Shown here: in pieces, positions 33,919-42,089 of the stretch | Numbering within the stretch: the stretch's first letter is position 1 | Layout: the number at the start of each line of letters is the position of its first letter | Source: Streptosporangium subroseum | GTDB taxonomy: Bacteria; Actinomycetota; Actinomycetes; Streptosporangiales; Streptosporangiaceae | Assembly: GCF_900188345.1 (NCBI RefSeq) | Contig: NZ_FZOD01000005.1 | Location: forward strand, 186,001-250,000 | DNA length: 64,000 nt | Direction: 5' to 3' | Notes under the pieces: model-generated | The model's input: the letters and a program-made list of their open reading frames with translations, nothing else | Told to the model about the DNA's origin: nothing | Databases searched by the model: none | Translations under genes and position numbers: made by a program

Positions 33919-34467
33919 CTAAACGGCGGCTCGCCGTCTGCGCGCGCGGTAAGCCGCCGCTTTCACCCTGCTGCCGCAGGTTTGCATCGCGCACCATTCG
34001 CGGCGTCCACCTCGTGAATGGTCGAGGTAGACCTGGGTGCACTCGGGGCGGGTGCATTCCTTGAGGTGCGAGGCATGGGCTCCGCCGAGAATGTCGATTG
34101 CGTCCCTCGCCACCGACGACATCGCCTGCTCCGTCGTCGCCTCGGTCCGCCGGCCGCCCTGGGTGAGGTGCGGGATCGCGGAGGGCAGGCCCGCCGCACG
34201 GTTCACGAGCGCGAGGGCGTCCTCGTCGTACCCGCTGTTCTTCATTCGCGCGATGACGAGCGCGTAGATCGCCTCCCGCAGCGCGATCGCGTCGTCGAGA
34301 TCGGCCGGGCGGGCGTTGCCGTCGACGTCGACGAGTCCGGACTCCCGGAACCAGGCGTCCAGGCTGCGCGGAGACGCGAGCATGTCCGTCGGCACGGGGT
34401 TGCGTCGCGCTCGCAGCGTCCCGATGAAATCGAGAGCCAGGTTGCCGCAGGGGAATGCATGTTCCAT
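33919..34467 (-). CDS. ABATE-domain/CGNR zinc-finger transcriptional regulator
   Basis: 182 residues. The N-terminal ABATE region (FPCGNLALDFIGTLRARR) is followed by a C-terminal CGNR-type zinc finger: CTRPECTQVYLDHSRGGRRE, then WCAMQTCGSRVKAAAYRARR. The namesake CGNR is CGSR here. The family is predicted to bind DNA and act as a stress or small-molecule-responsive regulator. I chose the ATG at 34467. The first of three operator-like inverted repeats begins on the start codon itself, which suggests autoregulation. It diverges from a VOC-family gene. Confidence 0.85.
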   Translation of the reverse strand: MEHAFPCGNLALDFIGTLRARRNPVPTDMLASPRSLDAWFRESGLVDVDGNARPADLDDAIALREAIYALVIARMKNSGYDEDALALVNRAAGLPSAIPHLTQGGRRTEATTEQAMSSVARDAIDILGGAHASHLKECTRPECTQVYLDHSRGGRREWCAMQTCGSRVKAAAYRARRRRAAV

Positions 34468-34489
34468 GTCACCAGTCTGCCAGGTGACG
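34467..34489. promoter_or_regulatory. operator copy 1 of 3 (TGTCACC-N9-GGTGACG)
   Basis: Inverted repeat with a 9-nt spacer, overlapping the start codon of the CGNR regulator. It matches the two copies at 34500 and 34540. Confidence 0.7.
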
Positions 34490-34499
34490 AACCATCGTG

Positions 34500-34522
34500 C
34501 GTCACCACATTGACGGGTGACG
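34500..34522. promoter_or_regulatory. operator copy 2 of 3 (CGTCACC-N9-GGTGACG)
   Basis: Perfect 7-bp inverted repeat with a 9-nt spacer, centred 33 bp from copy 1 in the divergent promoter region. Confidence 0.75.
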
Positions 34523-34539
34523 GAAAAACATGCCATGCT

Positions 34540-34562
34540 CGTCACCAGTTGAACCGGTAACG
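34540..34562. promoter_or_regulatory. operator copy 3 of 3 (CGTCACC-N9-GGTAACG)
   Basis: Same architecture with one mismatch in the right arm, centred 40 bp from copy 2. An extra half-site, GGTCACC, lies near 34586. The likely ligand is the adjacent CGNR protein. Confidence 0.7.
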
Positions 34563-34608
34563 CACAAGGGTGCGCGTCTCGCCGGGGTCACCAATGAGAG
34601 GGCACAGC

Positions 34609-35052
34609 ATGGACCTGAAGCTTGAAGTACTGACGCTCCCCGTCTCCGACGTCGATCGTGCCAAGGCCTTCTACGAAAACCTGGACTTCCGGCTGGACGC
34701 CGACTTCGTCGTCGGCGAAGACTTCCGCGTCGTGCAGCTGACACCCCCCGGTTCTGAGGCGTCCGTCATCATCGGCAAGGGAGTCACGTCGGCGCTCCCG
34801 GGCTCCGTTCAGGGCCTGCACGTCGTCGTCACCGACATCGTCGCCGCCCGGGCCGATCTTGCCGCCCGTGGCGTCGACATCAGCGAGGTGTTCCATGACG
34901 CGGACGGAGTGTTCCACCACGCCGGAACGGAAGGACGCGTCGCCGGCCCGGACCCGGAGCGTCGCAGCTACGGATCGTTCGCCTCATTCAGCGACCCCGA
35001 CGGCAACGGCTGGGTGCTCCAGGAAATCGTCACCCGCGCCCCCGGCCGCTGA
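34609..35052 (+). CDS. VOC-family (glyoxalase/dioxygenase fold) protein
   Basis: 147 residues, one VOC module pair. It has LEVLTLPVSDVDRAKAFYEN at the start, then FRVVQLTPPGSEASVIIGKG, HVVVTDIVAARADLAARGVD and FSDPDGNGWVLQE. Members range from glyoxalases to resistance proteins that sequester small molecules; no substrate can be assigned. The start is the ATG at 34609 after GAGAGGG. It is divergent from the CGNR regulator and shares its three operators, so induction by a ligand of that regulator is likely (inference). Confidence 0.88.
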   Translation: MDLKLEVLTLPVSDVDRAKAFYENLDFRLDADFVVGEDFRVVQLTPPGSEASVIIGKGVTSALPGSVQGLHVVVTDIVAARADLAARGVDISEVFHDADGVFHHAGTEGRVAGPDPERRSYGSFASFSDPDGNGWVLQEIVTRAPGR

Positions 35053-35096
35053 CCCGACGCCGATCCGACGACAAATAGGGAACCGAACGGGCTCAC

Positions 35097-35116
35097 CATC
35101 CTGAGCGCTCAGGATG
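35097..35116. terminator. 20-bp perfect palindrome downstream of the VOC gene
   Basis: CATCCTGAGC followed by GCTCAGGATG forms a perfect palindrome 45 bp after the VOC stop. It may be a terminator or a protein binding site; the absence of a loop favours binding. Confidence 0.5.
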
Positions 35117-35322
35117 AGAGACCAGGATCATTCCAGGCGGCTTCTCCGCGGCCGGTTCATGCTGCGAGCCGTCGACTCGGATGCTCGTTGTAGCCGCCCG
35201 GCGGCCTGCTTCCGCCCGGCCACGTCGGCACCGCACGCTCGCCGAACCGCGGCTCAGGGCCGTCAAGATCGGCAAGGTACGCTTGAACCCTGCCGAGGTG
35301 AGGAAGCTGTGATGATCCCCCG

Positions 35323-35452
35323 TTGATCGCGGCCTTCATCCCGATCTGGGCACTGACACTGCTCGGCTTCACGGCCGGGCGTTTCCGGCTGCTCGGCCCG
35401 GAGGCCGATCGGGTGCTCGGCGGTTTTGTCTTCCACCTCGCGATGCCGGAAT
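35323..35452 (+). pseudogene. AEC (auxin efflux carrier) transporter, N-terminal fragment
   Basis: From a TTG at 35323 the frame reads LIAAFIPIWALTLLGFTAGR and then FRLLGPEADRVLGGFVFHLA, matching the first helix and loop of AEC-family transporters. Similarity ends abruptly near 35452, and what follows is non-coding DNA and then the 3' end of the deaminase gene on the other strand. The GAGGTGAGGAAG upstream resembles a ribosome binding site. The rest of the gene (some 260 residues) is missing, consistent with a deletion that joined this remnant to the next locus. Confidence 0.75.
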
Positions 35453-35505
35453 CTGGCGCGGTACCTGAAGCCGATTCAGGCGGAATCCATGGGATCGAAC
35501 ACCAC

Positions 35506-36108
35506 TTAAGAGGTGCCGCGGGCGTTGTAGACGACGGCGTCGTCGCGTTCCCCGTAGGCGCGGAACACCTCGATGGCCTCCTCGCGCAGCGGGCTGAGGA
35601 CGACTTCGATGCCGCGGGCGGCGAACTGGGGGGCCCAGTCGGCGACCATCGGGCCCTCGTCGAAGCCCGTCAGCTTCTCCAGCTCCGGGCCGTCGCCCGC
35701 GATGAGCAGACGCCGGACGCCGGACCACATGGTGGCGCCGTAGCACATGACGCAGGGCCGCCAGTTGACGACGAGCTCCAGGTCGGGCAGGTCCGGGCCA
35801 CCCAGATCCCAGGCACCGAGCCGGGTCTGGGCGAGGGACAGCGCGGTGACCTCGGCGTGGGTCGACGACAATCCGGAGGCCAGGACGACGTTGACACCGG
35901 CCGAGATCAGGCGTCCGGTGGCGGACTCCACGACCAGGGCGGCGAAGGGGCCGCCGGTGTTCTCGCGGTGGTTACGCTCGGCGAGCCGGTTGGTCAGGCG
36001 GATGCGGTCGTCGTCGGTCGGGAGGATCTCCGGGACGCCGCCGAGCTCGGCGGTGACCCAGCCGGGCAGACGTGCGCCGAAGGCGGTGGCAAGGGCTGCG
36101 GTGTCCAC
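35506..36108 (-). CDS. nucleoside/nucleobase deaminase (zinc-dependent CDA fold)
   Basis: 200 residues. The zinc site is complete: His84 and Glu86 in STHAEVTAL, and Cys119 and Cys122 in WRPCVMCYG. It matches the guanine/cytosine deaminase-like branch. It is the last gene of the minus-strand ABC transporter unit, 150 bp after the permease, and probably deaminates the imported base or nucleoside (inference). The start is the GTG at 36108 with CGGAG upstream. The frame stays open into the permease gene, so a longer N-terminus cannot be excluded. Confidence 0.85.
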   Translation of the reverse strand: MDTAALATAFGARLPGWVTAELGGVPEILPTDDDRIRLTNRLAERNHRENTGGPFAALVVESATGRLISAGVNVVLASGLSSTHAEVTALSLAQTRLGAWDLGGPDLPDLELVVNWRPCVMCYGATMWSGVRRLLIAGDGPELEKLTGFDEGPMVADWAPQFAARGIEVVLSPLREEAIEVFRAYGERDDAVVYNARGTS

Positions 36109-36259
36109 AATGGCTCCGAAGTCAGGCGGTGAAGGAGTGGCTGAGGCCGAGGTCGCGCAGGCCACGGCGGCCGTTGCCGCCGCTGCGTCCTGGCTCCTCG
36201 CGCCGCCGGTGTCGGCAGAGGCCGCCGACGTCGAGGATGCATGGAGGTGAAGGATCTCC

Positions 36260-37879
36260 TCACTCCACTTGTTGCGGCGCGTAACGCGCGACAACCGGAC
36301 GTTCCAGGGCGGTGACGAGTCCGTAGAGGGCCACGGACACGACAACGATTACCACCGATCCGGACCAGAGCCCCGCGAAGCGGGAGGCGGTGTAGTCCGA
36401 GACCAGCAGGCTGCCCAGTCCCTTGCCGCTGGCAAGCCACTCCGCGAGAGTGGCGCCGGCGATCGCGCCGGGGATGGCGATCCGCGCGGACGCGAACAGC
36501 GAGGGGAGCGCGTAGAGCAGCCGCACTTTCCTGGTGACCGTCAACTGCCCGCCGCCCAGCGACGTGATGACCTCGCAGGCGAGGACGGGGGCTGCCCGCA
36601 GTCCCTGGCTGACGGTTACGAGGGTGGCGAAGAAGGTGATCACGGCGACGACGATGGTGACGCCCAGTAGCCCGCGTCCGAAGACGAGGGCGAGCAGCGG
36701 GGTCAGGGCGAGCAGGGGAATGGACCTCAGCACGATGGCGAGAGGCAGGACGATCTGTTCGACGCGACGGAACGCCACCAGGACCGCGGCGGCGAGCGAT
36801 GCGGCGATCAGCCCCACGACATAGCCGACACCCGCGTCAAGCAGCGTGATGCCCAACGCGGCCAGCAGACGTTGCCGATGCTCCGCCGCGTCCTCGCCGG
36901 CGAACAAATAGGTCGCGACGTCCGCCGGCGTCTTCGCGAAGTACGAGTCGAGGGAGAAACCCCAGATGATCGCATACCAGCCGACCACGATCAGGAGGAT
37001 GGAGCCGACCAGTCCAACCGTGCCGACAAGCAGGGACCGCGCCCGTCCATCGCCCGCTACCGCGGATGCCGCCGCGCCCACCCCCACGCTCACGTCCCGG
37101 CCGGCCCAGGGGGTGAGCCACCGAGCGATGATCGCGACCAGTGCGTAGCCCAGGCCCGCCAGGGCCGAGATGACGAGTGCCACCGCCCAGGTGCGTGCCA
37201 CCTGGAACGACGACTGCGCCTGCACCAGCATTACGCCGAGTCCGCTGCTGGAGCCCAGGTACTCTCCGATGATCGCGCCGAGCAGCGCCGCAGGCGCAGC
37301 GATCTTGAGCCCTGCGAACAGGCTGGGCAACGCGGAAAGGAGGCGAAGCTTGCGCAGGATGAAGAAGGAGCCCCCGCCCAGGGAGTGGATGAGATCCAGC
37401 GCGCTCCGATCGGCGGATCGCAGTCCGAGCACGGCGGCCGTCAAGGTGGTGAAGAAGACCGACAGCCCGGCCAGTGCCTCCTTGGGGGCGTTGCCGGGCA
37501 GGACGACGACGAGGATGGGCGCGATCGCGACGAGCGGCACGCAGTAGCTCGCGACGGCGATGCGCAGCAGCAACCGCTCCACTGCCGGGACCTGGACGAA
37601 GACACCGGCGAGCGCGACGGCGAGAACGTTGCCCCAGAAGAAGCCGATGGCCGCCTCGGACAGCGTGGTGGAGATGTTGCCGGAGTAGATGTTCCGGTCG
37701 TCCCACATCGCCTGCAGTACTGCCCACGGCTGGGGGACGACCCGGAGGTCGGCGAAGATCTGCGCGAGGATCTCCCAGATCAGGAGCAGGCCCGCCACGC
37801 CGAGTGCCACGGCCACCGGCGATCGGACACCGCTGCGGGCCGCGATCAGGCCACGCCGGGTCGCCATGAATGGGTTCAC
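36260..37879 (-). CDS. ABC transporter permease, two SsuC/TauC-type domains in one chain
   Basis: 539 residues. Two similar halves (about 1-255 and 285-539) each have six or so helices and a BPD_transp_1 EAA-like loop: [20 protein letters not shown] in the first and [19 protein letters not shown] in the second. Permeases of the nitrate/sulfonate/taurine/THI5 group normally work as a homodimer of about 260 residues each; here both membrane halves are fused. The GTG start overlaps the ATPase stop by 4 bp (GTGA). The likely cargo, from neighbours, is a pyrimidine, nucleobase or related molecule. Confidence 0.9.
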   Translation of the reverse strand: MNPFMATRRGLIAARSGVRSPVAVALGVAGLLLIWEILAQIFADLRVVPQPWAVLQAMWDDRNIYSGNISTTLSEAAIGFFWGNVLAVALAGVFVQVPAVERLLLRIAVASYCVPLVAIAPILVVVLPGNAPKEALAGLSVFFTTLTAAVLGLRSADRSALDLIHSLGGGSFFILRKLRLLSALPSLFAGLKIAAPAALLGAIIGEYLGSSSGLGVMLVQAQSSFQVARTWAVALVISALAGLGYALVAIIARWLTPWAGRDVSVGVGAAASAVAGDGRARSLLVGTVGLVGSILLIVVGWYAIIWGFSLDSYFAKTPADVATYLFAGEDAAEHRQRLLAALGITLLDAGVGYVVGLIAASLAAAVLVAFRRVEQIVLPLAIVLRSIPLLALTPLLALVFGRGLLGVTIVVAVITFFATLVTVSQGLRAAPVLACEVITSLGGGQLTVTRKVRLLYALPSLFASARIAIPGAIAGATLAEWLASGKGLGSLLVSDYTASRFAGLWSGSVVIVVVSVALYGLVTALERPVVARYAPQQVE

Positions 37880-38730
37880 GTCATGTCCCCGGACGGGCCG
37901 CTCTGACTGGAGTCACCGTCGCCGCTCTGTCCGAAGAGCAGTTCGCTGAGGGTGTCGCAGAGCGCATGGAACTCGGGTGAGCGCGTAACTCCGACGTCGC
38001 GCGGTCGTGGCAGGTCGATCCGTACCGCGTCGATGATTCGTCCCGGACGGGCGCCCATCACCACCACGGTGTCGGCGAGGAACACCGCCTCGCTGATGGA
38101 GTGGGTGACGAGGAGGGTCGTCGTCGCACGCTCCAGCCAGATCCGCTGCAGCTCCAGGTTGAGCCGCTGGCGGGTCATCTCATCCAGTGCGCCGAACGGT
38201 TCGTCCAGCAACATGACCTCCGGCTCGCCGGCGAGGGTCCGCGCGAGCGCCACTCGCTGGCGCATGCCACCGGACAGCTGGGCGGGCCGGGCCTTCTCGA
38301 AGCCGGTGAGTCCGGTGAGGCGCACCAGGTCGGCCACCGCCGCCCGGCTCACCGGCCGGCCCGCCACCTCGAAGGGCAGCGCGATGTTGGCCTCGACGCT
38401 GCGCCATGGCAGCAGGGCGGCGTCTTGGAAGGCCACCCCGATGCGATGCTCACGCCGCAGGTCGTCGGGGGAGCGGCCGTGGACGTGCGCGGCGCCGGAA
38501 GATGGCTGCTCCAAACCGGCGAAGATCCGCAGCAGGGTGGATTTGCCGCATCCGGAAGGACCCAGCAAGGCGGTGAACTCGCCGCGTCTCGTGTGCAGGT
38601 CGATGTCGCGAAGCGCGGCGACTTCGGCCGCCCCTACGCTGAAGGTCCTGCTGAGCGTGGTCGCGGCCAGGCCCACGGTGCTCGGCGGGTCGGCGGCGTG
38701 CGAAGGGGCCGCGTGCGGGCGGGCTGTCAC
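37876..38730 (-). CDS. ABC transporter ATP-binding protein (SsuB/TauB type)
   Basis: 284 residues. It has Walker [21 protein letters not shown]-loop FQDAALLPW, the signature [16 protein letters not shown], Walker [21 protein letters not shown] and the H-loop [13 protein letters not shown]. It powers the fused permease downstream. I chose the GTG at 38730, which overlaps the preceding stop (GTGA) exactly as at the next junction; a GTG at 38739 is equally possible. A Ser/Gly/Asp-rich tail ends the protein. Confidence 0.93.
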   Translation of the reverse strand: MTARPHAAPSHAADPPSTVGLAATTLSRTFSVGAAEVAALRDIDLHTRRGEFTALLGPSGCGKSTLLRIFAGLEQPSSGAAHVHGRSPDDLRREHRIGVAFQDAALLPWRSVEANIALPFEVAGRPVSRAAVADLVRLTGLTGFEKARPAQLSGGMRQRVALARTLAGEPEVMLLDEPFGALDEMTRQRLNLELQRIWLERATTTLLVTHSISEAVFLADTVVVMGARPGRIIDAVRIDLPRPRDVGVTRSPEFHALCDTLSELLFGQSGDGDSSQSGPSGDMT

Positions 38731-39308
38731 GCGTCCCACTTTCCCGCCGCCAGGATGGCGAGCAACCGGTCACGGTAGGAAGTGTCGCGGCCGGGGAGCT
38801 CGTTCTCCACCTTCGAGCCTTCCGTCAGGAAGTGCGAGACGTCGCGGCCCATCTCCTGCCCGCGGCGGGTGTGCATGTCGAGGGCGTAGTCGGGGATCTC
38901 GGGGAGGCGTTCTCCGCTGCCCAGCACGTTGGTGGTCCACAGCGCCAGTTCGTCGGTCGTACGGTCCTTCGTACGGCCGGCCAGGAAGCGTATGGCGTGC
39001 ACCGCGAACAGCCACCTGTCGCCGGTGCCTCGGGGGAGGTGCTGGTGCATGCGGTAGAGGCAGTCGAGGACCACGGGTTCGGCGAACGTGCCGGTTCCGG
39101 TGTCCTCGACTGACATGACGAGGAGGCGTGACCACATCACCTCCTCCAGTTCGCCGCTGCTCTCGTACATCTCACGAGCGACGAGCAGGGCGTTCTCCAG
39201 CAGGCCGCGGCGTACCGACTTCTGGAGGGTGGAGATCAGCTCGTCGGCGGGGAATCCCCGCACGCTGTTGACGTGTGTCCAAGGATCTTCGGTGTGCGGG
39301 ACAGGCAC
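38727..39308 (-). CDS. unknown helical protein in an ABC transporter operon, resembling the RarA/MgsA C-terminal domain
   Basis: 193 residues, soluble. The segment [20 protein letters not shown], then [12 protein letters not shown], resembles the helical C-terminal domain of the clamp-loader-like ATPases RarA/MgsA ('KSxRxxDxxAAL' and 'ASEDxG' motifs), but no ATPase domain is present. It is encoded between the substrate-binding protein and the ATPase, overlapping the latter by 4 bp, so it is co-translated with a transporter. I see no known reason for such a pairing. The start is the GTG at 39308, with AGGAG 10 bp upstream; the upstream frame extends into the binding-protein gene. Confidence 0.75.
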   Translation of the reverse strand: MPVPHTEDPWTHVNSVRGFPADELISTLQKSVRRGLLENALLVAREMYESSGELEEVMWSRLLVMSVEDTGTGTFAEPVVLDCLYRMHQHLPRGTGDRWLFAVHAIRFLAGRTKDRTTDELALWTTNVLGSGERLPEIPDYALDMHTRRGQEMGRDVSHFLTEGSKVENELPGRDTSYRDRLLAILAAGKWDA

Positions 39309-39354
39309 TGCGGTGGGCTCCTGTTGGTATGGAGGGGTAACGGGAAGGGGGACG

Positions 39355-40398
39355 TCAGAGGCGGGTCTTGCCCGCGTAGACATCGCCGAGGACGCTGGTG
39401 TCGAACAACTCCTCGGCGGTCGCCTTGATACCGAGCGAGTTCAGGGTGGCGATGTTGTCCGCGATCCCCTTGGCGCTCATCGTGAGCAGGCCGTTCGTCT
39501 TGGCGTCCCCGGCTTCGATGACGGACTGGAACGCCGCGGCGGTCTTCTGCTGGGCCTTCAGGTCGAGGTTGAGGCTCTTGCCGTACTTCTCCACGACGAT
39601 CTTGGCCGCGGCGTCGGTGTCGCTGAGCGCGTCCTGCCAGCCGCGTACCGAGGCCCGGACGATCTTGACGATCAACTCGCGCTTGTCCTTGTCCGCGAGC
39701 GTCTGCTCGCTGACGAGCAGCACGTCAGCCCAGACGTTGTAGCCGTACTCGGCGAGCGTGAACGTCGTGGTCTTCACACCCTCGAGGTCCAGCTGGATCG
39801 GCTGGTTCACCAGCAGCGACATGAACGCGTCGCAGTCCCCGGCCACCAGGGGCGCCGGGTCGAACTGCATCGGCACGATGGTCACGCCGGCGGGATCGAT
39901 GCCATTCGCCTTGAAAACGGTGTTAACGATTTCCACGCCGCTCTGCTGGACACCGAGCCGCTTGCCGACCAGATCCTTCAGCGTTCGCACGGGAGCCGAG
40001 GCGAGAGACATGATCGCCGTCGGATTGGTCTGCATGGTCGCGGCGACGATCTTGAGGGCGGCACCCTCGTTACGTGCTTTGGCGATGGTGTCGACGGAGT
40101 CGAGCCCGACCATCGCCTTGCCACTGACCAGGAGCGGTTCGACGACGACGGAAGGACCACCCGGCGTCAGTGTGACGTCGAGCCGCTCGTCGCGGAAGTA
40201 GCCGGCGTGGTCCGCCATGAACAGGCCCATGTTCTCGACATTGGCCAACCATCCGAGCTGGAAGTTCACTTTGGCCAGGCCGGAGGCGGAGGGGGTGGTG
40301 GAGGAGGACGAGCAGGCGCTCAGCGCCATACCGGCGGCGAGAAGCGACACGCCTCCGACGCCGGACAGGAAGGCGCGACGAGAAAAGGGCGCAGGCAT
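39355..40398 (-). CDS. ABC transporter substrate-binding lipoprotein (NMT1/THI5-like)
   Basis: 347 residues. It has an N-terminal SRRAFLSGVGG Tat-like signal and the lipobox ALSACSSSS, so it is probably a lipid-anchored extracellular binding protein. The mature part follows the NMT1/THI5-like fold: VNFQLGWLANVENMGLFMAD, DVTLTPGGPSVVVEPLLVSG, VGKRLGVQQSG, WADVLLVSE. This group binds thiamine precursors, pyrimidines, riboflavin, nitrate or sulfonates; the neighbours favour a pyrimidine or nucleobase. The start is the ATG at 40398. It is the first gene of the minus-strand operon. Confidence 0.9.
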   Translation of the reverse strand: MPAPFSRRAFLSGVGGVSLLAAGMALSACSSSSTTPSASGLAKVNFQLGWLANVENMGLFMADHAGYFRDERLDVTLTPGGPSVVVEPLLVSGKAMVGLDSVDTIAKARNEGAALKIVAATMQTNPTAIMSLASAPVRTLKDLVGKRLGVQQSGVEIVNTVFKANGIDPAGVTIVPMQFDPAPLVAGDCDAFMSLLVNQPIQLDLEGVKTTTFTLAEYGYNVWADVLLVSEQTLADKDKRELIVKIVRASVRGWQDALSDTDAAAKIVVEKYGKSLNLDLKAQQKTAAAFQSVIEAGDAKTNGLLTMSAKGIADNIATLNSLGIKATAEELFDTSVLGDVYAGKTRL

Positions 40399-41039
40399 GG
40401 AAGGAGCCTTTCTTGGGGTGAGCAAAACGGCCTGGCGGAGAATGGCGACTCACGCCGGTCGGCAGGGAGGCGCTGGCTTGGCCGGGGCGGCTGGGGGTGT
40501 GCAACCGTTCTCGGACGCCTGGGGGCAGGCCACGAAACGGGGGGCGAGCCCGCCACCAGGGCGGGCATGGCGATGGGCGACGAGACCTATCGTCACGATG
40601 GCGTCAGCCTGAAAACGGTGTCCCTCGGGCGTTGGACAGACGCCAACGTCCGCGCCGTTTTTCGGGACCGATCACCGACACTCCTCTGGCAGGTACACCG
40701 CGTCAAAATGGCACGATTGTCCGCGTAGTTGCTGGTAAGACGATCGCTGCGATGTCGAGCGGCTGTCAAGGGGATGGTGATAGAACTGAACACAGCGACA
40801 CAAATTCGTGACCCTACGGCTCCCGTGTGAGGCGCGGAACCCGTAACTGGCATCGATTTCACTGATCGTCGCTCTAATGGAAGTCATCCCATGATCGGGT
40901 GGTTCCGTCGCCGGTGAGCTGGGCGGCGAGCCAGAAGGTTTCGAATCGGCCACATGTCGGAGACCTCCGTTGACGCGGGTTATGTAGATGCTGCGACCAT
41001 TCTCTGAGAACGGTTTCAGTTGAGTATGAGGAGGTCCTG
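40399..41039. promoter_or_regulatory. 641-bp divergent control region of the transporter and LacI/deoC units
   Basis: No gene is recognised here. Two related operator-like sequences frame the region: CTGAAAACGGTGTCCC at 40609-40624, 210 bp upstream of the binding-protein gene, and CTGAGAACGGTTTCAG at 41004-41019, 20 bp upstream of the LacI gene. They agree at 12 of 16 positions, and the second is a near-perfect palindrome with the central CG typical of LacI sites. The centre (40700-40970) is less GC-rich, as expected of promoters. Confidence 0.6.
41004..41019. promoter_or_regulatory. LacI-type operator upstream of the LacI/deoC operon
   Basis: CTGAGAACGGTTTCAG is an inverted repeat (CTGA-AAC-GTT-TCAG pattern) just before the GAGGAGG of the LacI gene. 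It is most likely the autoregulatory site of that regulator. Confidence 0.65.
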
Positions 41040-42089
41040 TTGGCCACCATCCACGATGTGGCCGCCCGTGCCGGGGTCTCTCCCGCGACGGTCTCGCGGT
41101 TCCTGCGTGGTCAACGGGTGCGCTCGGCGGAGGCGATCCAGGCGGCTGTGGATGAGATGGACTACTGGCCGAGTGCCACAGCCCAGTCTCTGCAGTCGGG
41201 CCGGACGCACACCATCGGCGTGGTCGTCCCCGACATCACGAACCCCTACTTCGCCGCGGTCGTCAAGGGGATGGAATCCGTTACCCGCCACACCGACTAC
41301 CGCATCCAGCTGGCCAACACCGACGAGAGCAGTGAGCGGGAAGACGCCGTGCTCGCGGAGATGATACGCCGGGTGGACGGCATCATCCTCGCCCCGGCCA
41401 CCGAGCAGGACCAGACTCCGCTGTATGTCCGGGACGCCGGCGTCCCACTGGTCTTCGTCGATCGCGACCTGCTTGGCGGAGAGCACTTCGACGCCGTCCT
41501 GGTCAACAACGCCAAGGGCGGTCAGCAGGCAGGTGAGCACCTGCTCGGCCTCGGCCACACCCGGATCGCCGCGATCAGCGGGAGCCAGGACACCACTCCC
41601 GGACGGTGCCGCCGCGAGGGTTTTGTGAAGGCCCTCACCGCCGCGGGCGTCGAGATCCCTCCCGAACACGATCTGGTCGGCGACTTCCGGGAGGAGAGCG
41701 GCTACCAGCTCGCCTTGTCCCTGCTGTCGCTGCCCGAACCGCCCACCGCCATCTTCAGCGCGAACAACCTCATGACGCTGGGCGCGCTCAAGGCCTTGCG
41801 CGACCTACGTACGGACATTCCCGGCGAGATGAGTCTCATCGGGTTCGACGACCTTGATACGGGCCCGTTGCTGCGGCCGCCGCTGACCGTCATCGACCGG
41901 CCGATGGTCGAGCAGGGAGCGCTCGCCATGCGGTTGCTGTTGCGCCGCTTCGAGGACCAGTACGCAAACGATGCCGCCCGGCGCATCATCCTGGACACCA
42001 AGCTGATCGAGCGGGCCTCGACAGCGCCACCGCGCAAGCCGCGTACCGCGGCAGGCGCGGGCCGAACCGGAAGGGGCCGTCAACGATGA
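41040..42089 (+). CDS. LacI-family transcriptional regulator of the deoC/rbsK operon
   Basis: 349 residues. The N-terminal helix-turn-helix is ATIHDVAARAGVSPATVSRF with hinge DYWPSATAQSLQSG. A periplasmic-binding-protein-like sensor domain follows (IGVVVPDITNPYFAAVVKGM, then GFDDLDTGPLLRPPLT). The start is the TTG at 41040 with GAGGAGG 6 bp upstream. It overlaps deoC by 4 bp and is therefore co-transcribed with the genes it probably represses. The effector is likely a deoxyribose or nucleoside derivative (inference). Operator candidates are at 41004 and 40609. Confidence 0.92.
   Translation: MATIHDVAARAGVSPATVSRFLRGQRVRSAEAIQAAVDEMDYWPSATAQSLQSGRTHTIGVVVPDITNPYFAAVVKGMESVTRHTDYRIQLANTDESSEREDAVLAEMIRRVDGIILAPATEQDQTPLYVRDAGVPLVFVDRDLLGGEHFDAVLVNNAKGGQQAGEHLLGLGHTRIAAISGSQDTTPGRCRREGFVKALTAAGVEIPPEHDLVGDFREESGYQLALSLLSLPEPPTAIFSANNLMTLGALKALRDLRTDIPGEMSLIGFDDLDTGPLLRPPLTVIDRPMVEQGALAMRLLLRRFEDQYANDAARRIILDTKLIERASTAPPRKPRTAAGAGRTGRGRQR

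Noticed and set aside
35181..35312. A 43-codon frame ending RAVKIGKVRLNPAEVRKL
   Set aside because: It has no Shine-Dalgarno and no recognisable domain. It is probably debris beside the AEC remnant.
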